Assembly: GCA_963821275.1 (NCBI GenBank)
Contig: CAWGDF010000008.1
Coordinates: 327,608-391,607 of the forward strand
Length of the DNA: 64,000 bases
Direction of reading: 5' to 3'
Source: JACVRW01 sp963821275
GTDB lineage: Bacteria > Actinomycetota > Thermoleophilia > Solirubrobacterales > Thermoleophilaceae
Under the pieces are notes generated by a model. The model was given only the letters and a program-made list of their open reading frames with translations. It had not been told where the DNA came from and made no database searches. Shown here in pieces: positions 1 through 8,362 of the stretch (the first letter of the stretch is position 1; each line of letters opens with the position of its first letter). The position numbers and the translations under genes are program-made.

Positions 1-2
1 CC

Positions 3-1976
3 GGCGCCTCGCAGTCGTTCACGGCCGAGCGCGACGTGCTGGCCGTGGTGGCGGCGCCGGGGGACGGGCCCGCGGAGCGCGGGCTGCCGGCATCGGCGCT
101 GATCGTGGAGCTCAAGCGCGCGCAGCCGCGGCCGGAGGTCGACCTCGAGCTGCCTCCGCCGCTGGCCGAGCCGCGGCTCGACTTCCGCGTGGACAAGGCG
201 AGCGCCCTGGCCTACGAGGTCACCGAAGGCGAGTACATCCAGATCATCGACGTGAAGGGCAAGCAGTGCTCGGACTTCCTCGCCTTCAACGAGCACAAGC
301 TGCAGGCCGGGCTGGAGCGCGGGCTGGACGGCGTGACCACCCGCACGCTGATGGGCACGGCGGTCCCGACGCCCGGCTTGTACGCGAAGTTCTATGACGT
401 CGACCATGACCCGCTGGTGGAGAAGGTGCAGGACACCGTCGGCCGTCACGACATGTTCGCGCTGGCCTGCCAGCCGAAGTACTACGAGGACCTGGGCTAC
501 CCCGGCCACATCAGCTGCACCGAGAACTTCAACCGCCAGGTCACTCCGTACGGCATCGCCGAGCGGCAGGGCTGGGAGGCGCTCAACTTCTTCTACAACA
601 CGAGCTTCGACCGCGACCACCAGCTGGTCATGGACGAGCCCTGGTCGCGTCCCGGCGACTACGTGCTGCTGCGGGCGATGAACGACCTGGTCTGCGCGTC
701 GTCGGCCTGTCCGGACGACATCGACCCGGCCAACGGCTGGGAGATCACCGACATCCACGTCCGCGTCTACACCCCCGAGAACCGCTTTCAGACGGCCATC
801 GCCCACCGTGTGACCCCGGAGGCCGAGCCAGTGCTCACCAAGGAGACCGCGTTCCACCCCCGGACCGCCGAGCTGACCAAGAGCTTCGTGGAGTACCGCG
901 GCTACTGGCTCCCGCACTGCTACAACAACGAGGGCGGCATCGCCGAGTACTGGGCCTGCCGCGAGAAGGCCGTCGTGATGGACCTCTCGCCGCTGCGCAA
1001 GTGGGAGGTCCTCGGCCCGGACTCGGAGGCCCTGATCCAGCAGGCGATCACCCGCGACGTCCGCAAGCTGGCGGTGGGCCAGGTCGTGTACACGGCGGTC
1101 TGCAACGAGACCGGCGGCATGCTCGACGACGCCACCGTCTTCCGGCTCGGCCAGGACAACTTCCGCTTCGTCGGCGGCGACCCGTACACCGGCGTCTGGC
1201 TCGGGGAGCTGGCTGGGAGGCTCGGCCTCAAGGTGTGGCTGAAGCCCTCGACCGACGAGCTGCACAACGTCGCGGTGCAGGGGCCCGAGAGCCGGGAGCT
1301 GATGAAGAAGATCGTGTGGACGCCGCCCACCCAGCCGGCGCTGGACGAGCTGAAGTGGTTCCGCTTCCTGGTGGGGCGGATCGGCGGCTACGACGGGATC
1401 CCGATCGTGGTGTCGCGCACCGGCTACACGGGCGAGCTGGGCTATGAGGTGTTCTGCCACCCGAGCGACGGCCCGGCGGTGTGGGACGCGGTCTGGGAGG
1501 CCGGCACAGAGCACGGCCTCAAGCCGCTTGGGCTGGAGGCGCTCGACATGATCCGCATCGAGGCCGGGCTGATCTTCGCCGGCTACGAGTTCGACGACCA
1601 GGTGGATCCCTTCGAGGCCGGCATCGGCTTCACCGTGAAGCTCGACTCCGAGGACGACTTCGTGGGCAAGGAGGCGCTGGTCGAGCGCAAGGCCCATCCG
1701 CAGCGCGCGCTGGTGGGTCTCGAGCTGGAGGGCAACGAGACGGCCGGGCACGGCGACGAGGTCTGGGTCGGCCGGCGCCGGGTGGGCGTGGTCACGAGCG
1801 GCACGCGCAGCCCGATCCTGCGCAAGAACGTCGCGCTCTGCCGCATGGCGACGCAGTACGCGGACATCGGCACCGAGGTGGAGGTCGGCAAGCTCGACGG
1901 CCACCAGAAGCGGATCCCGGCGGAGGTCGTGCGCTTCCCCTTCTACGACCCCGACAAGACGCGCCCGCGCTCGTGA
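3..1976 (+). CDS. DUF1989-GcvT fusion protein (5'-truncated by window edge)
   Basis: The frame is open from the first bases of the window, so the true start lies upstream; a GTG at 36 is the first in-window start but is probably internal. From the GTG, about residues 45-245 form a DUF1989 (urea-carboxylase-associated) domain with the typical CSSACPDDID..NGW..TDIHVRVY ending. About residues 275-640 form an aminomethyltransferase (GcvT) fold followed by its C-terminal barrel (RTGYTGELGYEVF, SPILRKNVAL). GcvT-fold proteins usually bind tetrahydrofolate and remove C1 groups from amines; the substrate here is not known. The next gene begins one base after the stop codon, so the two are very likely co-translated. 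It is one of three GcvT-domain proteins in the window. Confidence 0.85.
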   Translation, partial: GASQSFTAERDVLAVVAAPGDGPAERGLPASALIVELKRAQPRPEVDLELPPPLAEPRLDFRVDKASALAYEVTEGEYIQIIDVKGKQCSDFLAFNEHKLQAGLERGLDGVTTRTLMGTAVPTPGLYAKFYDVDHDPLVEKVQDTVGRHDMFALACQPKYYEDLGYPGHISCTENFNRQVTPYGIAERQGWEALNFFYNTSFDRDHQLVMDEPWSRPGDYVLLRAMNDLVCASSACPDDIDPANGWEITDIHVRVYTPENRFQTAIAHRVTPEAEPVLTKETAFHPRTAELTKSFVEYRGYWLPHCYNNEGGIAEYWACREKAVVMDLSPLRKWEVLGPDSEALIQQAITRDVRKLAVGQVVYTAVCNETGGMLDDATVFRLGQDNFRFVGGDPYTGVWLGELAGRLGLKVWLKPSTDELHNVAVQGPESRELMKKIVWTPPTQPALDELKWFRFLVGRIGGYDGIPIVVSRTGYTGELGYEVFCHPSDGPAVWDAVWEAGTEHGLKPLGLEALDMIRIEAGLIFAGYEFDDQVDPFEAGIGFTVKLDSEDDFVGKEALVERKAHPQRALVGLELEGNETAGHGDEVWVGRRRVGVVTSGTRSPILRKNVALCRMATQYADIGTEVEVGKLDGHQKRIPAEVVRFPFYDPDKTRPRS

Positions 1977-1977
1977 G

Positions 1978-2583
1978 ATGACCGACGTCGTCCGCCCGCC
2001 GGCCGAGTTCGACTTCCCGCTGAGCTGGACGGGGCCGGACGGAATCGGCGCCAGCCCCTTCGACGAGTTCACCCACGACGAGGCCCCGGACGTCACCGAC
2101 GAGCTCGGCGACGACCCCGCGGTGGCGCTGCGGCGCACCCTCGGCATGTTCGCCACCGGGGTCACGGTGATCACCACGCGGGCCAGCGAGCAGGTGCACG
2201 GGATGACCGCCAACGCGTTCATGTCGGTGTCGCTCGAGCCGCCGCTGGTGCTGATCTCGATCGACCGCCGGACCAAGATGTGCAACCTCCTCCACGAGGG
2301 CGGCCACTACGGGGTGAGCGTGCTCTGCGCCAACCAGTCCACGCTGTCGGACCGCTTTGCCGGCCGCACCGGAGACGACCTGCCCGTGCCCCGCTTCGAC
2401 CTCGTGTACGACACACCACTGGTGGAGGGCGCCCTGGCCCACTTCGTGGCGCGGGTCGCGCGCTCCTACTGGGGCGGTGACCACTCGCTGTTCCTGGGTC
2501 GGGTGGAGTATGCCCGCCACCACGAGGGCGCGCCGCTGCTGTTCCACGGCGGCCGCTACGAGCGGCTCGGTCAGGGCTCGTAG
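1978..2583 (+). CDS. flavin reductase family protein
   Basis: The 201-residue protein has an FMN-binding split-barrel (flavin reductase-like) domain from about residue 50 on: LRRTLGMFATGVTVITT, GMTANAFMSVSLEPPLVLISI, FLGRVEYA. Such proteins reduce FMN or FAD with NAD(P)H for a partner monooxygenase, or bind flavin themselves. The first 50 residues are an acidic extension not usual for the family. ATG at 1978 lies one base after the upstream stop codon, which points to coupling with the DUF1989-GcvT gene. No monooxygenase partner lies beside it in the visible sequence, so its electron acceptor is unknown. Confidence 0.85.
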   Translation: MTDVVRPPAEFDFPLSWTGPDGIGASPFDEFTHDEAPDVTDELGDDPAVALRRTLGMFATGVTVITTRASEQVHGMTANAFMSVSLEPPLVLISIDRRTKMCNLLHEGGHYGVSVLCANQSTLSDRFAGRTGDDLPVPRFDLVYDTPLVEGALAHFVARVARSYWGGDHSLFLGRVEYARHHEGAPLLFHGGRYERLGQGS

Positions 2584-2588
2584 GCTCG

Positions 2589-3059
2589 TCAGGCGCGCTC
2601 GATGGTCCGGACGCCGCGCCCGGGCGTCCAGACGCGGATCACCAGCCGGTTCCGCTCCTCGTTGAGACCGACGGTCGAGACCTCACGGAGGTCGAGCCGG
2701 AACAGGTGCGACGGCTCGGGCGTGGCCTCCTCGTCGCCCGTGCCCGTCACCCGCTCGGCGTCGGTGACCTCCTCGGCGATCCCCGCGAGCTTCGCGTCGC
2801 CGCCCCAGTCGTCCGGCTCGTCCGAGCCGCTGTGCAGCGCGAAGCGCGGGTTGCGCTGCAGATCCTGCGCCTTGCGGGCCTCCCACATCGAGCCGATCCA
2901 CAGCTCGCCGTCGCGGAGCTGGGTCTCGATGCCGGAGATGCGGGGCGAGCCGTCCCGGCGGATCGTGGCCAGCGTCTTGTGGGTGTGGGCGTCGAGGCGC
3001 TCGCGCACCTGGGCGGCGAGCTCGGGCGCCTCCTGCTCGAAAGCGGACCAACTGGGCAT
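2589..3059 (-). CDS. pyridoxamine 5'-phosphate oxidase-fold (PPOX) family protein
   Basis: The 156-residue protein has the split-barrel flavin- or F420-binding fold: HKTLATIRRDGSPRISGIE, ELWIGSMWEARKAQDLQRNP, and C-terminal RNRLVIRVWTPG. It is of the small general-stress/PPOX class rather than true PdxH. Cofactor (FMN, F420 or haem) and substrate cannot be told from sequence. It converges with the flavin reductase gene, five bases separating the two stop codons. The ATG at 3059 is the natural start. Confidence 0.8.
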   Translation of the reverse strand: MPSWSAFEQEAPELAAQVRERLDAHTHKTLATIRRDGSPRISGIETQLRDGELWIGSMWEARKAQDLQRNPRFALHSGSDEPDDWGGDAKLAGIAEEVTDAERVTGTGDEEATPEPSHLFRLDLREVSTVGLNEERNRLVIRVWTPGRGVRTIERA

Positions 3060-3121
3060 GCCGCGGATTCTGACGACCGTCAGGCGCGAGGCCGGCGTCT
3101 GACGAAAGCTACGATGTTCCT

Positions 3122-3259
3122 ATGTGCCTCGAGGAGCCATCGCGCAGGATCGTGGTCGAGGTCGTCGCCCCCGCGCCGGCGGAGACGCTCGAGCCCGTGG
3201 CGGCGGAGGAGTCGCTGAGCGCGCCGCAACCGGAGCCGCAGCCTCAGCCGCAGTCATGA
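3122..3259 (+). CDS. small acidic, proline-rich ORF coupled to the next gene
   Basis: An ATG-started frame of 45 codons (beginning MCLEEPSRRIVVEVV, ending in a PQPEPQPQPQS tail) whose TGA overlaps the ATG of the following gene (ATGA). It has no recognisable domain. The overlap and the clear ATG suggest a translated small gene or a leader peptide coupling translation of the downstream gene. It could equally be a fortuitous open frame in GC-rich DNA. Confidence 0.4.
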   Translation: MCLEEPSRRIVVEVVAPAPAETLEPVAAEESLSAPQPEPQPQPQS

Positions 3260-3918
3260 CCAGTCCCGGCCTCGTGCCGGGGCCGATCTACGGACTACGG
3301 ACCTGGAAGGTGATCGGCGCGCCCGGCCACGAGCGCCTCGCCGGGCCGCATCGCACCGCGCCCTGGCCGACCGGGGGCGCGCTGCTCGAGGCCGAGTGCT
3401 CGGCCACCCCGCCGCACCAGCCGCCGGGCGCTGCCTGCGGGTGCGGGCTGCACGCCTGGCATCCGACGCGGGGAGCTGCACGGCGGGTGTGCGCGGTCCG
3501 TCGCGAGGTGCCCGGGATCCTCGAGGCCTCCGGGGCCGTCGAGGTGCACGCCGACGGGTTCCGCGCCCAGCGTGGGCGTCCGCACGCGCTGGTGCTGTTG
3601 CCGAACGGCAACGCGCCGCGGCTGGAGCGGCTGGCGGAGTCCTACGACCTCGACGTCCTGCGCCTCGACGGACCCGACGCGCTGCTGGCCCACTGCCGCG
3701 AGCGCGGGCTGGGCCTCAGCGAAAGCGTCGTCGCCGAGCTCGTGGACACCGAGGGCCTGGCCGCCCGCCGCCGTGAGCGCCGCCGGCGCGCGCTGGCGAC
3801 CGCCGTCGTGGTAGCCGTGGTGGCGCTGACGCTGGCCGTCCTGGCCGTCACGGCCGACCCGGGCGTGGAGCACGGCAAGACGCTGAACGGGCGATCGGGC
3901 GAGATTCGCGTGCCGTAG
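3256..3918 (+). CDS. hypothetical protein with C-terminal membrane anchor
   Basis: A 220-residue protein of unknown function. The N-terminal part holds GPIYGLRTWKV and a Cys-containing ACGCGLHAWHP motif. The C-terminal third has a strongly basic stretch (RRRERRRRALA) followed by one hydrophobic helix of about 20 residues (VVVAVVALTLAVLAV) and a short polar tail. This topology suggests a cytosolic domain anchored by one transmembrane segment. The ATG at 3256 is preferred over in-frame starts further upstream because it overlaps the stop of the 45-codon ORF and because the upstream extension is low-complexity Arg/Gly/Ala. Confidence 0.6.
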   Translation: MTSPGLVPGPIYGLRTWKVIGAPGHERLAGPHRTAPWPTGGALLEAECSATPPHQPPGAACGCGLHAWHPTRGAARRVCAVRREVPGILEASGAVEVHADGFRAQRGRPHALVLLPNGNAPRLERLAESYDLDVLRLDGPDALLAHCRERGLGLSESVVAELVDTEGLAARRRERRRRALATAVVVAVVALTLAVLAVTADPGVEHGKTLNGRSGEIRVP

Positions 3919-3942
3919 GTGGGCTGCCATCCTGACGGCCAC

Positions 3943-4518
3943 ATGAACCGAATTCATCACTGGTACTGCAGGCGCGACGCCTGGAAGCGCAAGGTGCGCG
4001 AGGACCTGATGCCGCCGGCCCTCGACGGCGTGGAGCTGGGTGACGACGTGCTGGAGGTGGGGCCCGGCTTCGGGCCGGCCACCGACGTGCTCTCGGCGAG
4101 GCCGGGCCGGCTCACGGCGCTGGAGATCGACCCGGGCCTCGCCGGCGCGCTGCGCGAGCGGTTCGCGGGCCGGGCGGAGATCGTGGACGGCGACGCCACC
4201 TCGATGCCCTTTGCCGACGAGAGCTTCAGCGCCGCCGTGTGCTTCACGATGCTCCACCACGTGCCCTCGTCGGCCGAGCAGGACCGGGTCTTCGCCGAAG
4301 TCCGGCGCGTCCTGCGACCGGGCGCGCCGTTCGCCGGCACCGACAGCCGGGGCGGGAGGCTGGGCTGGAAGCTGCTGCACGTCGGCGACGTGAAGCTGGT
4401 CATCGAGCCCGACGATCTCGAGCGGCGGCTGGCGGCCGCCGGGTTCCAGGACGTGGAGGTCGACGCGGACCGCGACAGCTACCGCTTCCGCGCCTACCGG
4501 CCCGCCCAGCCCGCCTGA
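3943..4518 (+). CDS. class I SAM-dependent methyltransferase
   Basis: A 191-residue Methyltransf_11-type protein. Motif I is DDVLEVGPGFGPATDVL, the acidic end of strand 2 is LEIDPG, motif II/III is IVDGDATSMPFADESFSAAVCFTMLHHV, and then VRRVLRPGAPF. The start MNRIHHWYCRRDAWKRKV resembles the N-terminus of small actinobacterial methyltransferases with an HHWYC box, so ATG at 3943 is chosen over an upstream start. The substrate is unknown. Confidence 0.85.
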   Translation: MNRIHHWYCRRDAWKRKVREDLMPPALDGVELGDDVLEVGPGFGPATDVLSARPGRLTALEIDPGLAGALRERFAGRAEIVDGDATSMPFADESFSAAVCFTMLHHVPSSAEQDRVFAEVRRVLRPGAPFAGTDSRGGRLGWKLLHVGDVKLVIEPDDLERRLAAAGFQDVEVDADRDSYRFRAYRPAQPA

Positions 4519-4560
4519 AGCGGATCATGAGCGCCGCTGCCGCCGCCAGGGCGGCTGCGC

Positions 4561-5304
4561 TTAGCGGCGGAGCAGGTCGAGGCTGAGCTCGGGCGAGCGC
4601 TCGCCCTCGAGGGCCAGCATGCGCTTGAAGTCGGCCTCGTTCTTCTCGAGGCAGGCCCGGATCGGATCGAAGTCGTCCGAGATCTGCCCGCTGCGGAAGT
4701 AGTGGTTCTCGGGCAGGTAGGGAGCGGCCGCCACCACGGTGCCTGCCCGGACGGGTCGCTTCGCGGTGTCGACGTAGAGCAGCACGTCCATCTGGTAGAG
4801 CCGGTCACCGATCTGGCGCGCCGGCTCGGGAACGTCCAGGCCCACCGTGAAGCGGTCCGCCTTCCCCGGGCCGATCTGCTGCGACAGCTTCGCCTGCACC
4901 AGGTCGCCCGGGTCCGGATCGGGCGGAAGCAGCACGCGGTAGCGCTCGGAGGGCTCGAGCCCGCCCCCGGCCTGGCAGATCTCGAGCAGGGCGCTCGCCC
5001 GTATCCGAAGCTCCATCCGCTTGACGATCGCGACCAGGTCGCCCGCGTTCCGTACGGTCAGGTCGACCGCCTGAATCGCGTCGCGGTCCCCGCGCGGAGA
5101 GCCGTTGGTGACCGCGAGGTCGATCACCTCGAGGTTGGGACGCGGCGCCTGTTCGGCGGCCTCCCCGCCCGCGCTGTCCGAGCTGCCGCCGGCCACCAGC
5201 AGCGGAACGCCGGTGCCGATCGCCGCCACCAGCAGCGGGATGAAGACGATGCTGAGCTTCTTCTCGAGTGAGAGCTCGGCCCAGCTGCGCCTCAGGTTCC
5301 CCAT
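4561..5304 (-). CDS. hypothetical membrane-anchored protein
   Basis: A 247-residue protein with a short cytosolic N-terminus, one transmembrane helix at about residues 17-40 (LSIVFIPLLVAAIGTGVPLLV) and a predicted extracytoplasmic beta-rich domain. There is no catalytic motif I recognise. It resembles actinobacterial proteins annotated only as hypothetical. It converges with the methyltransferase gene and starts about 35 bases from the divergent VOC gene. Confidence 0.6.
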   Translation of the reverse strand: MGNLRRSWAELSLEKKLSIVFIPLLVAAIGTGVPLLVAGGSSDSAGGEAAEQAPRPNLEVIDLAVTNGSPRGDRDAIQAVDLTVRNAGDLVAIVKRMELRIRASALLEICQAGGGLEPSERYRVLLPPDPDPGDLVQAKLSQQIGPGKADRFTVGLDVPEPARQIGDRLYQMDVLLYVDTAKRPVRAGTVVAAAPYLPENHYFRSGQISDDFDPIRACLEKNEADFKRMLALEGERSPELSLDLLRR

Positions 5305-5338
5305 GGTGACCCGCGGCCTACATCAGGCTGCCGGGCCG

Positions 5339-5716
5339 ATGGAGCAGGTGACCGGCATCGGCGGGTTCTTCTTCCGCGCGCGGGATCCGGAGGCGCTGGC
5401 CGTCTGGTACCAGGAGCGGCTTGGGGTCAAGACCGTTCCCGAGAGCTACGACGAGGGACCGTGGCGCCAGCAGGAGGGGGAGACGGTGTTCGCCCCGTTC
5501 CCGCAGGACTCCCAGATGATCGGCCCGCCCGCGCACACCTGGATGATCAACTTCCGTGTGGAGGACCTCGACGCGATGGTCGAGCAGCTCCGGGCCGCCG
5601 GTGAGACCGTGGAGGTCGACCCCGAGCGCTACCCGAACGGCCGCTTCGCCGAGCTGCGCGATCCCGAGGGAAACGGGATCCAGCTGTGGCAGCCGATGGA
5701 ACCGGCGACCCAGTAA
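5339..5716 (+). CDS. VOC (glyoxalase/bleomycin resistance) family protein
   Basis: A 125-residue single vicinal-oxygen-chelate module pair: GIGGFFFRARDPEALAVWYQERLG at the N-terminus and FRVEDLDAMVEQLRAAG with GRFAELRDPEGNGIQLWQP at the C-terminus. The Glu in NGIQLWQP-type endings is absent, so metal ligands may be incomplete and a binding rather than catalytic role is possible. ATG at 5339 gives the canonical family length. Confidence 0.8.
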   Translation: MEQVTGIGGFFFRARDPEALAVWYQERLGVKTVPESYDEGPWRQQEGETVFAPFPQDSQMIGPPAHTWMINFRVEDLDAMVEQLRAAGETVEVDPERYPNGRFAELRDPEGNGIQLWQPMEPATQ

Positions 5717-5761
5717 TACCGAGCGGCTCCGGGGGGTGGTGGGGTGCGCACCCGCTGATCG

Positions 5762-6094
5762 CTACGGCAGCGGCCGCTGCTCCTTCACATCGGCCACCGC
5801 GCCCGTGTTGGCGTCGATGCGCACGACCGCCAGCTGACTGAAGCGGTCGCGCTGGCCGGTCGGGATCGACAGCGAGACGACCCAGAACGGCTCCGAGCTG
5901 AGCCCCTGGCGCAGCAGTCGCACCTGGGTGTTGGCGGGGTCGAAGTCGATCTGGCGCTCGGCAGTGGCGATCGCCTGCTCCTTGGTGATGCGGATCTGGG
6001 ACTGCTGGCAGCTGCGGGAGACCACGAAGGCCAGCCCGAGCACGATCACGAGCATTGCCACCCGGGCCCAGGTGCTGCGGGTCGCCCTGGTCAC
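5762..6094 (-). CDS. small membrane-anchored PepSY-like hypothetical protein
   Basis: A 110-residue protein with a GTG start and an N-terminal transmembrane helix (RVAMLVIVLGLAFVVS). A short extracytoplasmic domain follows that reads like a PepSY repeat (ITKEQAIATAERQI, VVRIDANTGAVADV). PepSY domains are thought to inhibit peptidases or act as extracytoplasmic sensors. It lies downstream of and in the same direction as the amt cluster, separated by about 30 bases from the 55-residue membrane protein gene. Confidence 0.6.
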   Translation of the reverse strand: MTRATRSTWARVAMLVIVLGLAFVVSRSCQQSQIRITKEQAIATAERQIDFDPANTQVRLLRQGLSSEPFWVVSLSIPTGQRDRFSQLAVVRIDANTGAVADVKEQRPLP

Positions 6095-6125
6095 ACGCCG
6101 AGCGTACCGGCGCCCGCGAGCCCGG

Positions 6126-6293
6126 TCAGACGGTGGGGCGGAACTCGGTGCCGATGTTGGTGAACAGGACGATCACCAGCACGATGATCATGCACAGGAT
6201 GGAGATCGCCAGCATGGCCAGCTCGAACGACTTGACGTGTGTCTGCTTGGGCGGGAACTCGATCTGACGCCTGCCGGAGCCGTTGTCGATCAT
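6126..6293 (-). CDS. 55-residue single-pass membrane protein of the amt cluster
   Basis: A small gene with a strong Shine-Dalgarno sequence (GGAGGAAAC before ATG). The peptide has a polar N-terminus (MIDNGSGRRQIEFPPKQTH), then one transmembrane helix (ELAMLAISILCMIIVLVIVL) and a short tail. No family is recognised. It is the last of three tiny genes after amt in the same orientation, which suggests a role as an accessory or regulatory subunit at the membrane; that role is inference from position only. Confidence 0.6.
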   Translation of the reverse strand: MIDNGSGRRQIEFPPKQTHVKSFELAMLAISILCMIIVLVIVLFTNIGTEFRPTV

Positions 6294-6392
6294 GTTTCCT
6301 CCGTCCTTGTCGTGCCGGGCTGGGGTGGGGTCTCGGAAACCGGGGCGCCAGCGAGGCGGCCCGTGAGGGCGAAGGCCACCAGGCGGCGGTTC

Positions 6393-6635
6393 TCATAGAG
6401 CACCCACGCCGAGCAGAGCCAGCAGCGTGACCACCATCCCGAGCACGGTCAGGACGTAGTAGGCGGTGTCGGCCGCCGCGCCCTCGTCGCCGTAGGTGCT
6501 GCCGGGGCCGAACGTCATGAACCCCGCGCAATCCTGGTAGGCGGCCTGGATGATGAAGTCCGCGGAGTCGTCGGCGGGCTTCGCTCCGTCGACGGTGGTC
6601 ACACAGTCAGGCGCGCTGTTGATCACAGCTGGCAT
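6393..6635 (-). CDS. 80-residue membrane protein of the amt cluster
   Basis: The N-terminal half is polar with two Cys residues (SAPDCVTTV, YQDCAGFMTFGPGSTYG) and looks extracytoplasmic. The C-terminus is a single hydrophobic helix (TAYYVLTVLGMVVTLLALLGV). Its ATG overlaps the end of the preceding small gene by 13 bases, which supports translation as part of the amt operon. No known family is recognised. Confidence 0.55.
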   Translation of the reverse strand: MPAVINSAPDCVTTVDGAKPADDSADFIIQAAYQDCAGFMTFGPGSTYGDEGAAADTAYYVLTVLGMVVTLLALLGVGAL

Positions 6636-6829
6636 TCCGCCCCCTTTCGGCTCCGCAGCGACCGCGTGTACTCACGGGTCACCTCCAGCTCCACTTCGAG
6701 CACCCGGTCGGCGTCCGTGGCCCTTCCGTCCGGGCCACGGAGGAAGCCTCCGCGCCGCAGGTGGGCGTCATCCCGCCCGAGCATCCAGCACAGGCCGAGC
6801 GCCAGGACTATCGCGGCAACGAGCTCCAT
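6623..6829 (-). CDS. 68-residue membrane-anchored protein directly after amt
   Basis: The peptide starts MELVAAIVLALGLCWMLGRD, a short hydrophobic helix, and continues with a charged cytosolic tail (DRVLEVELEVTREYTRSLR). The ATG lies two bases after the amt stop codon and its own end overlaps the next small gene, so it sits inside a tightly packed operon. No family is recognised. The charged helix could contact a PII-like protein or Amt itself, but that is speculation. Confidence 0.55.
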   Translation of the reverse strand: MELVAAIVLALGLCWMLGRDDAHLRRGGFLRGPDGRATDADRVLEVELEVTREYTRSLRSRKGAECQL

Positions 6830-6831
6830 GG

Positions 6832-8271
6832 CTATTTCCTGATCACATCCTCGCGCAGGGAGGCCTCGATCAACGGCTGCGCCGCCACCGGCTGCCCATC
6901 GGGCTCCACGAGCATCTCTCCCTCTCGCGCAACCTCGGGCAGATAGAGATCGGGCACGTACTCGACCGGATCGAGACCGGCGAGCTCGACCTCCGGCGGG
7001 ACCCGCAGCAGGTTGAGCTTCTTCAGGATGAAGGCCGCGACCCAGCCGCTCAGGAACCCGAGCGGCAGGAAGGTGGCGATGCCGATCAGCTGTCCCCCGA
7101 TCGAGCTCTCGACGTTGTTGACACCGGTCGGGTAGCCGGCGGCGAAGATGCCCACCCACAAGACGCCGAGGAAGCCGGATACGCCGTGCACCGCCACGGC
7201 GCCGACGACGTCGTCGACGCGCATGCGACGCTCGATGAAACCGCCGGCGTAGACCGCGAGCGCAGCGGTGGCCATCGCGATCAGATAGGCCAGGGTGGGG
7301 GCATAGACGTCGGCTCCCGCCGACACTCCGATGACGCCGGCGAGGCCGCCGGAAACGGTCCAGAAGGGGTCGCCGCGCGACGCGAAGTAGCCGCCGGTGA
7401 AGCCCCCCGCGAACCCGAAGGTGATGACCATCGTGATCGAGCCCAGCGTCGTCGGGCTCAGGTAGATCGTGGCCCAGCCCGGGAAGGCGGTCGAAGCGAT
7501 CACCAGACAGGCGCCGTAGAACGCGTAGAAGCCCGTGAAGATCAACATCAGGCCCATCAGGGTTATGTGCAGGTTCTGAGGCCGGAACACCCGGGTGAGC
7601 CCGTCGCGGGTGTACTTGCCTATTCGCGGTCCGAGGTTGAAGAGCACCCCGAGCGTGAAGGCGCCCGCCACCCCGTGCACGACCGCCGACGCGATCGAGT
7701 CATGGAACCCGAAGCGCAGCGTGAGCCAGCCGCCGAAGCTCCAGCCCCAGGCCGCATCGAGGATCCAGACCGCCGAGCCCAGGATCACGGCGAGCACGAG
7801 GTAGGCCGAGAGCCGCACCCGCTCGAGCAGCGCTCCGGACATGATCGACGCCGTGGTCCAGGAGAACAGCAGGAAGGCGAGGAAGAAGATCAGGTTGATG
7901 TTGTTCGTGAGGTTCGGCCCGAACGCGTCGCTCCAGGGGATGCCGCCCTGGCAGGCCGCCGCGGTGAAGTCGGTGGAGTTGGGGCCGATCGGCAGCCCGG
8001 GCTGGTTGCAGTTGTAGATCCACCAGCCGAAGTAGTAGAAGGTGGGCGTGACGACGGCGATCGTGAGGATGTTCTTCATCGCCGTGGCGAGCACGTTCTT
8101 GCGCCGCACCACGCCGGCCTCGTAGCTCATGAAGCCCACGTGGATGAGCCACATGACCACGACGGTCCAGAAGTAGAACTGCTCGCCCAGGATCGCGCTG
8201 TCGAGGACCTGGGACTCGACCGGCGCCGCGTCCTCCAGGCTCTCCACCTGCCCCAACAGCACGTCCATCAT
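6832..8271 (-). CDS. amt: ammonium transporter (Amt/MEP/Rh family)
   Basis: A 479-residue polytopic protein with the Amt fold of about 11-12 transmembrane helices. The pore His pair is visible as FHDSIASAVVHGVAG (with the conserved Asp) and GAVAVHGVSGFLG. Further family signatures are YEAGVVRRKN near the N-terminus and the GGFTGG stretch. It conducts or transports ammonium across the inner membrane. It heads a minus-strand operon with three very small genes and is divergent from a GAF/PucR regulator, separated by about 150 bases. No glnK (PII) gene follows, which is the usual partner, so the small proteins take that position. Confidence 0.93.
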   Translation of the reverse strand: MMDVLLGQVESLEDAAPVESQVLDSAILGEQFYFWTVVVMWLIHVGFMSYEAGVVRRKNVLATAMKNILTIAVVTPTFYYFGWWIYNCNQPGLPIGPNSTDFTAAACQGGIPWSDAFGPNLTNNINLIFFLAFLLFSWTTASIMSGALLERVRLSAYLVLAVILGSAVWILDAAWGWSFGGWLTLRFGFHDSIASAVVHGVAGAFTLGVLFNLGPRIGKYTRDGLTRVFRPQNLHITLMGLMLIFTGFYAFYGACLVIASTAFPGWATIYLSPTTLGSITMVITFGFAGGFTGGYFASRGDPFWTVSGGLAGVIGVSAGADVYAPTLAYLIAMATAALAVYAGGFIERRMRVDDVVGAVAVHGVSGFLGVLWVGIFAAGYPTGVNNVESSIGGQLIGIATFLPLGFLSGWVAAFILKKLNLLRVPPEVELAGLDPVEYVPDLYLPEVAREGEMLVEPDGQPVAAQPLIEASLREDVIRK

Positions 8272-8331
8272 GCCCCCAGCCTCCCGTGCCAGCGGTCACA
8301 CACCACGAACACAGTCGACGCTATATCCAGA

Positions 8332-8362
8332 CGTGGCGCGCGTGCAATGTAAGGTCGCCACG
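8332..8362. promoter_or_regulatory. inverted repeat in the amt / PucR-regulator divergent promoter
   Basis: Arms CGTGGCG (8332-8338) and CGCCACG (8356-8362) form a perfect 7-bp inverted repeat with 17 bases between them, in the 152-base intergenic space. Its position suits an operator for the divergently encoded regulator, but no other copy was found to support this. Confidence 0.3.

Noticed and set aside
6550..8352. 600-codon plus-strand open frame across the amt gene
   Set aside because: It is antisense to a clear Amt transporter and has the charged low-complexity composition of a shadow frame.
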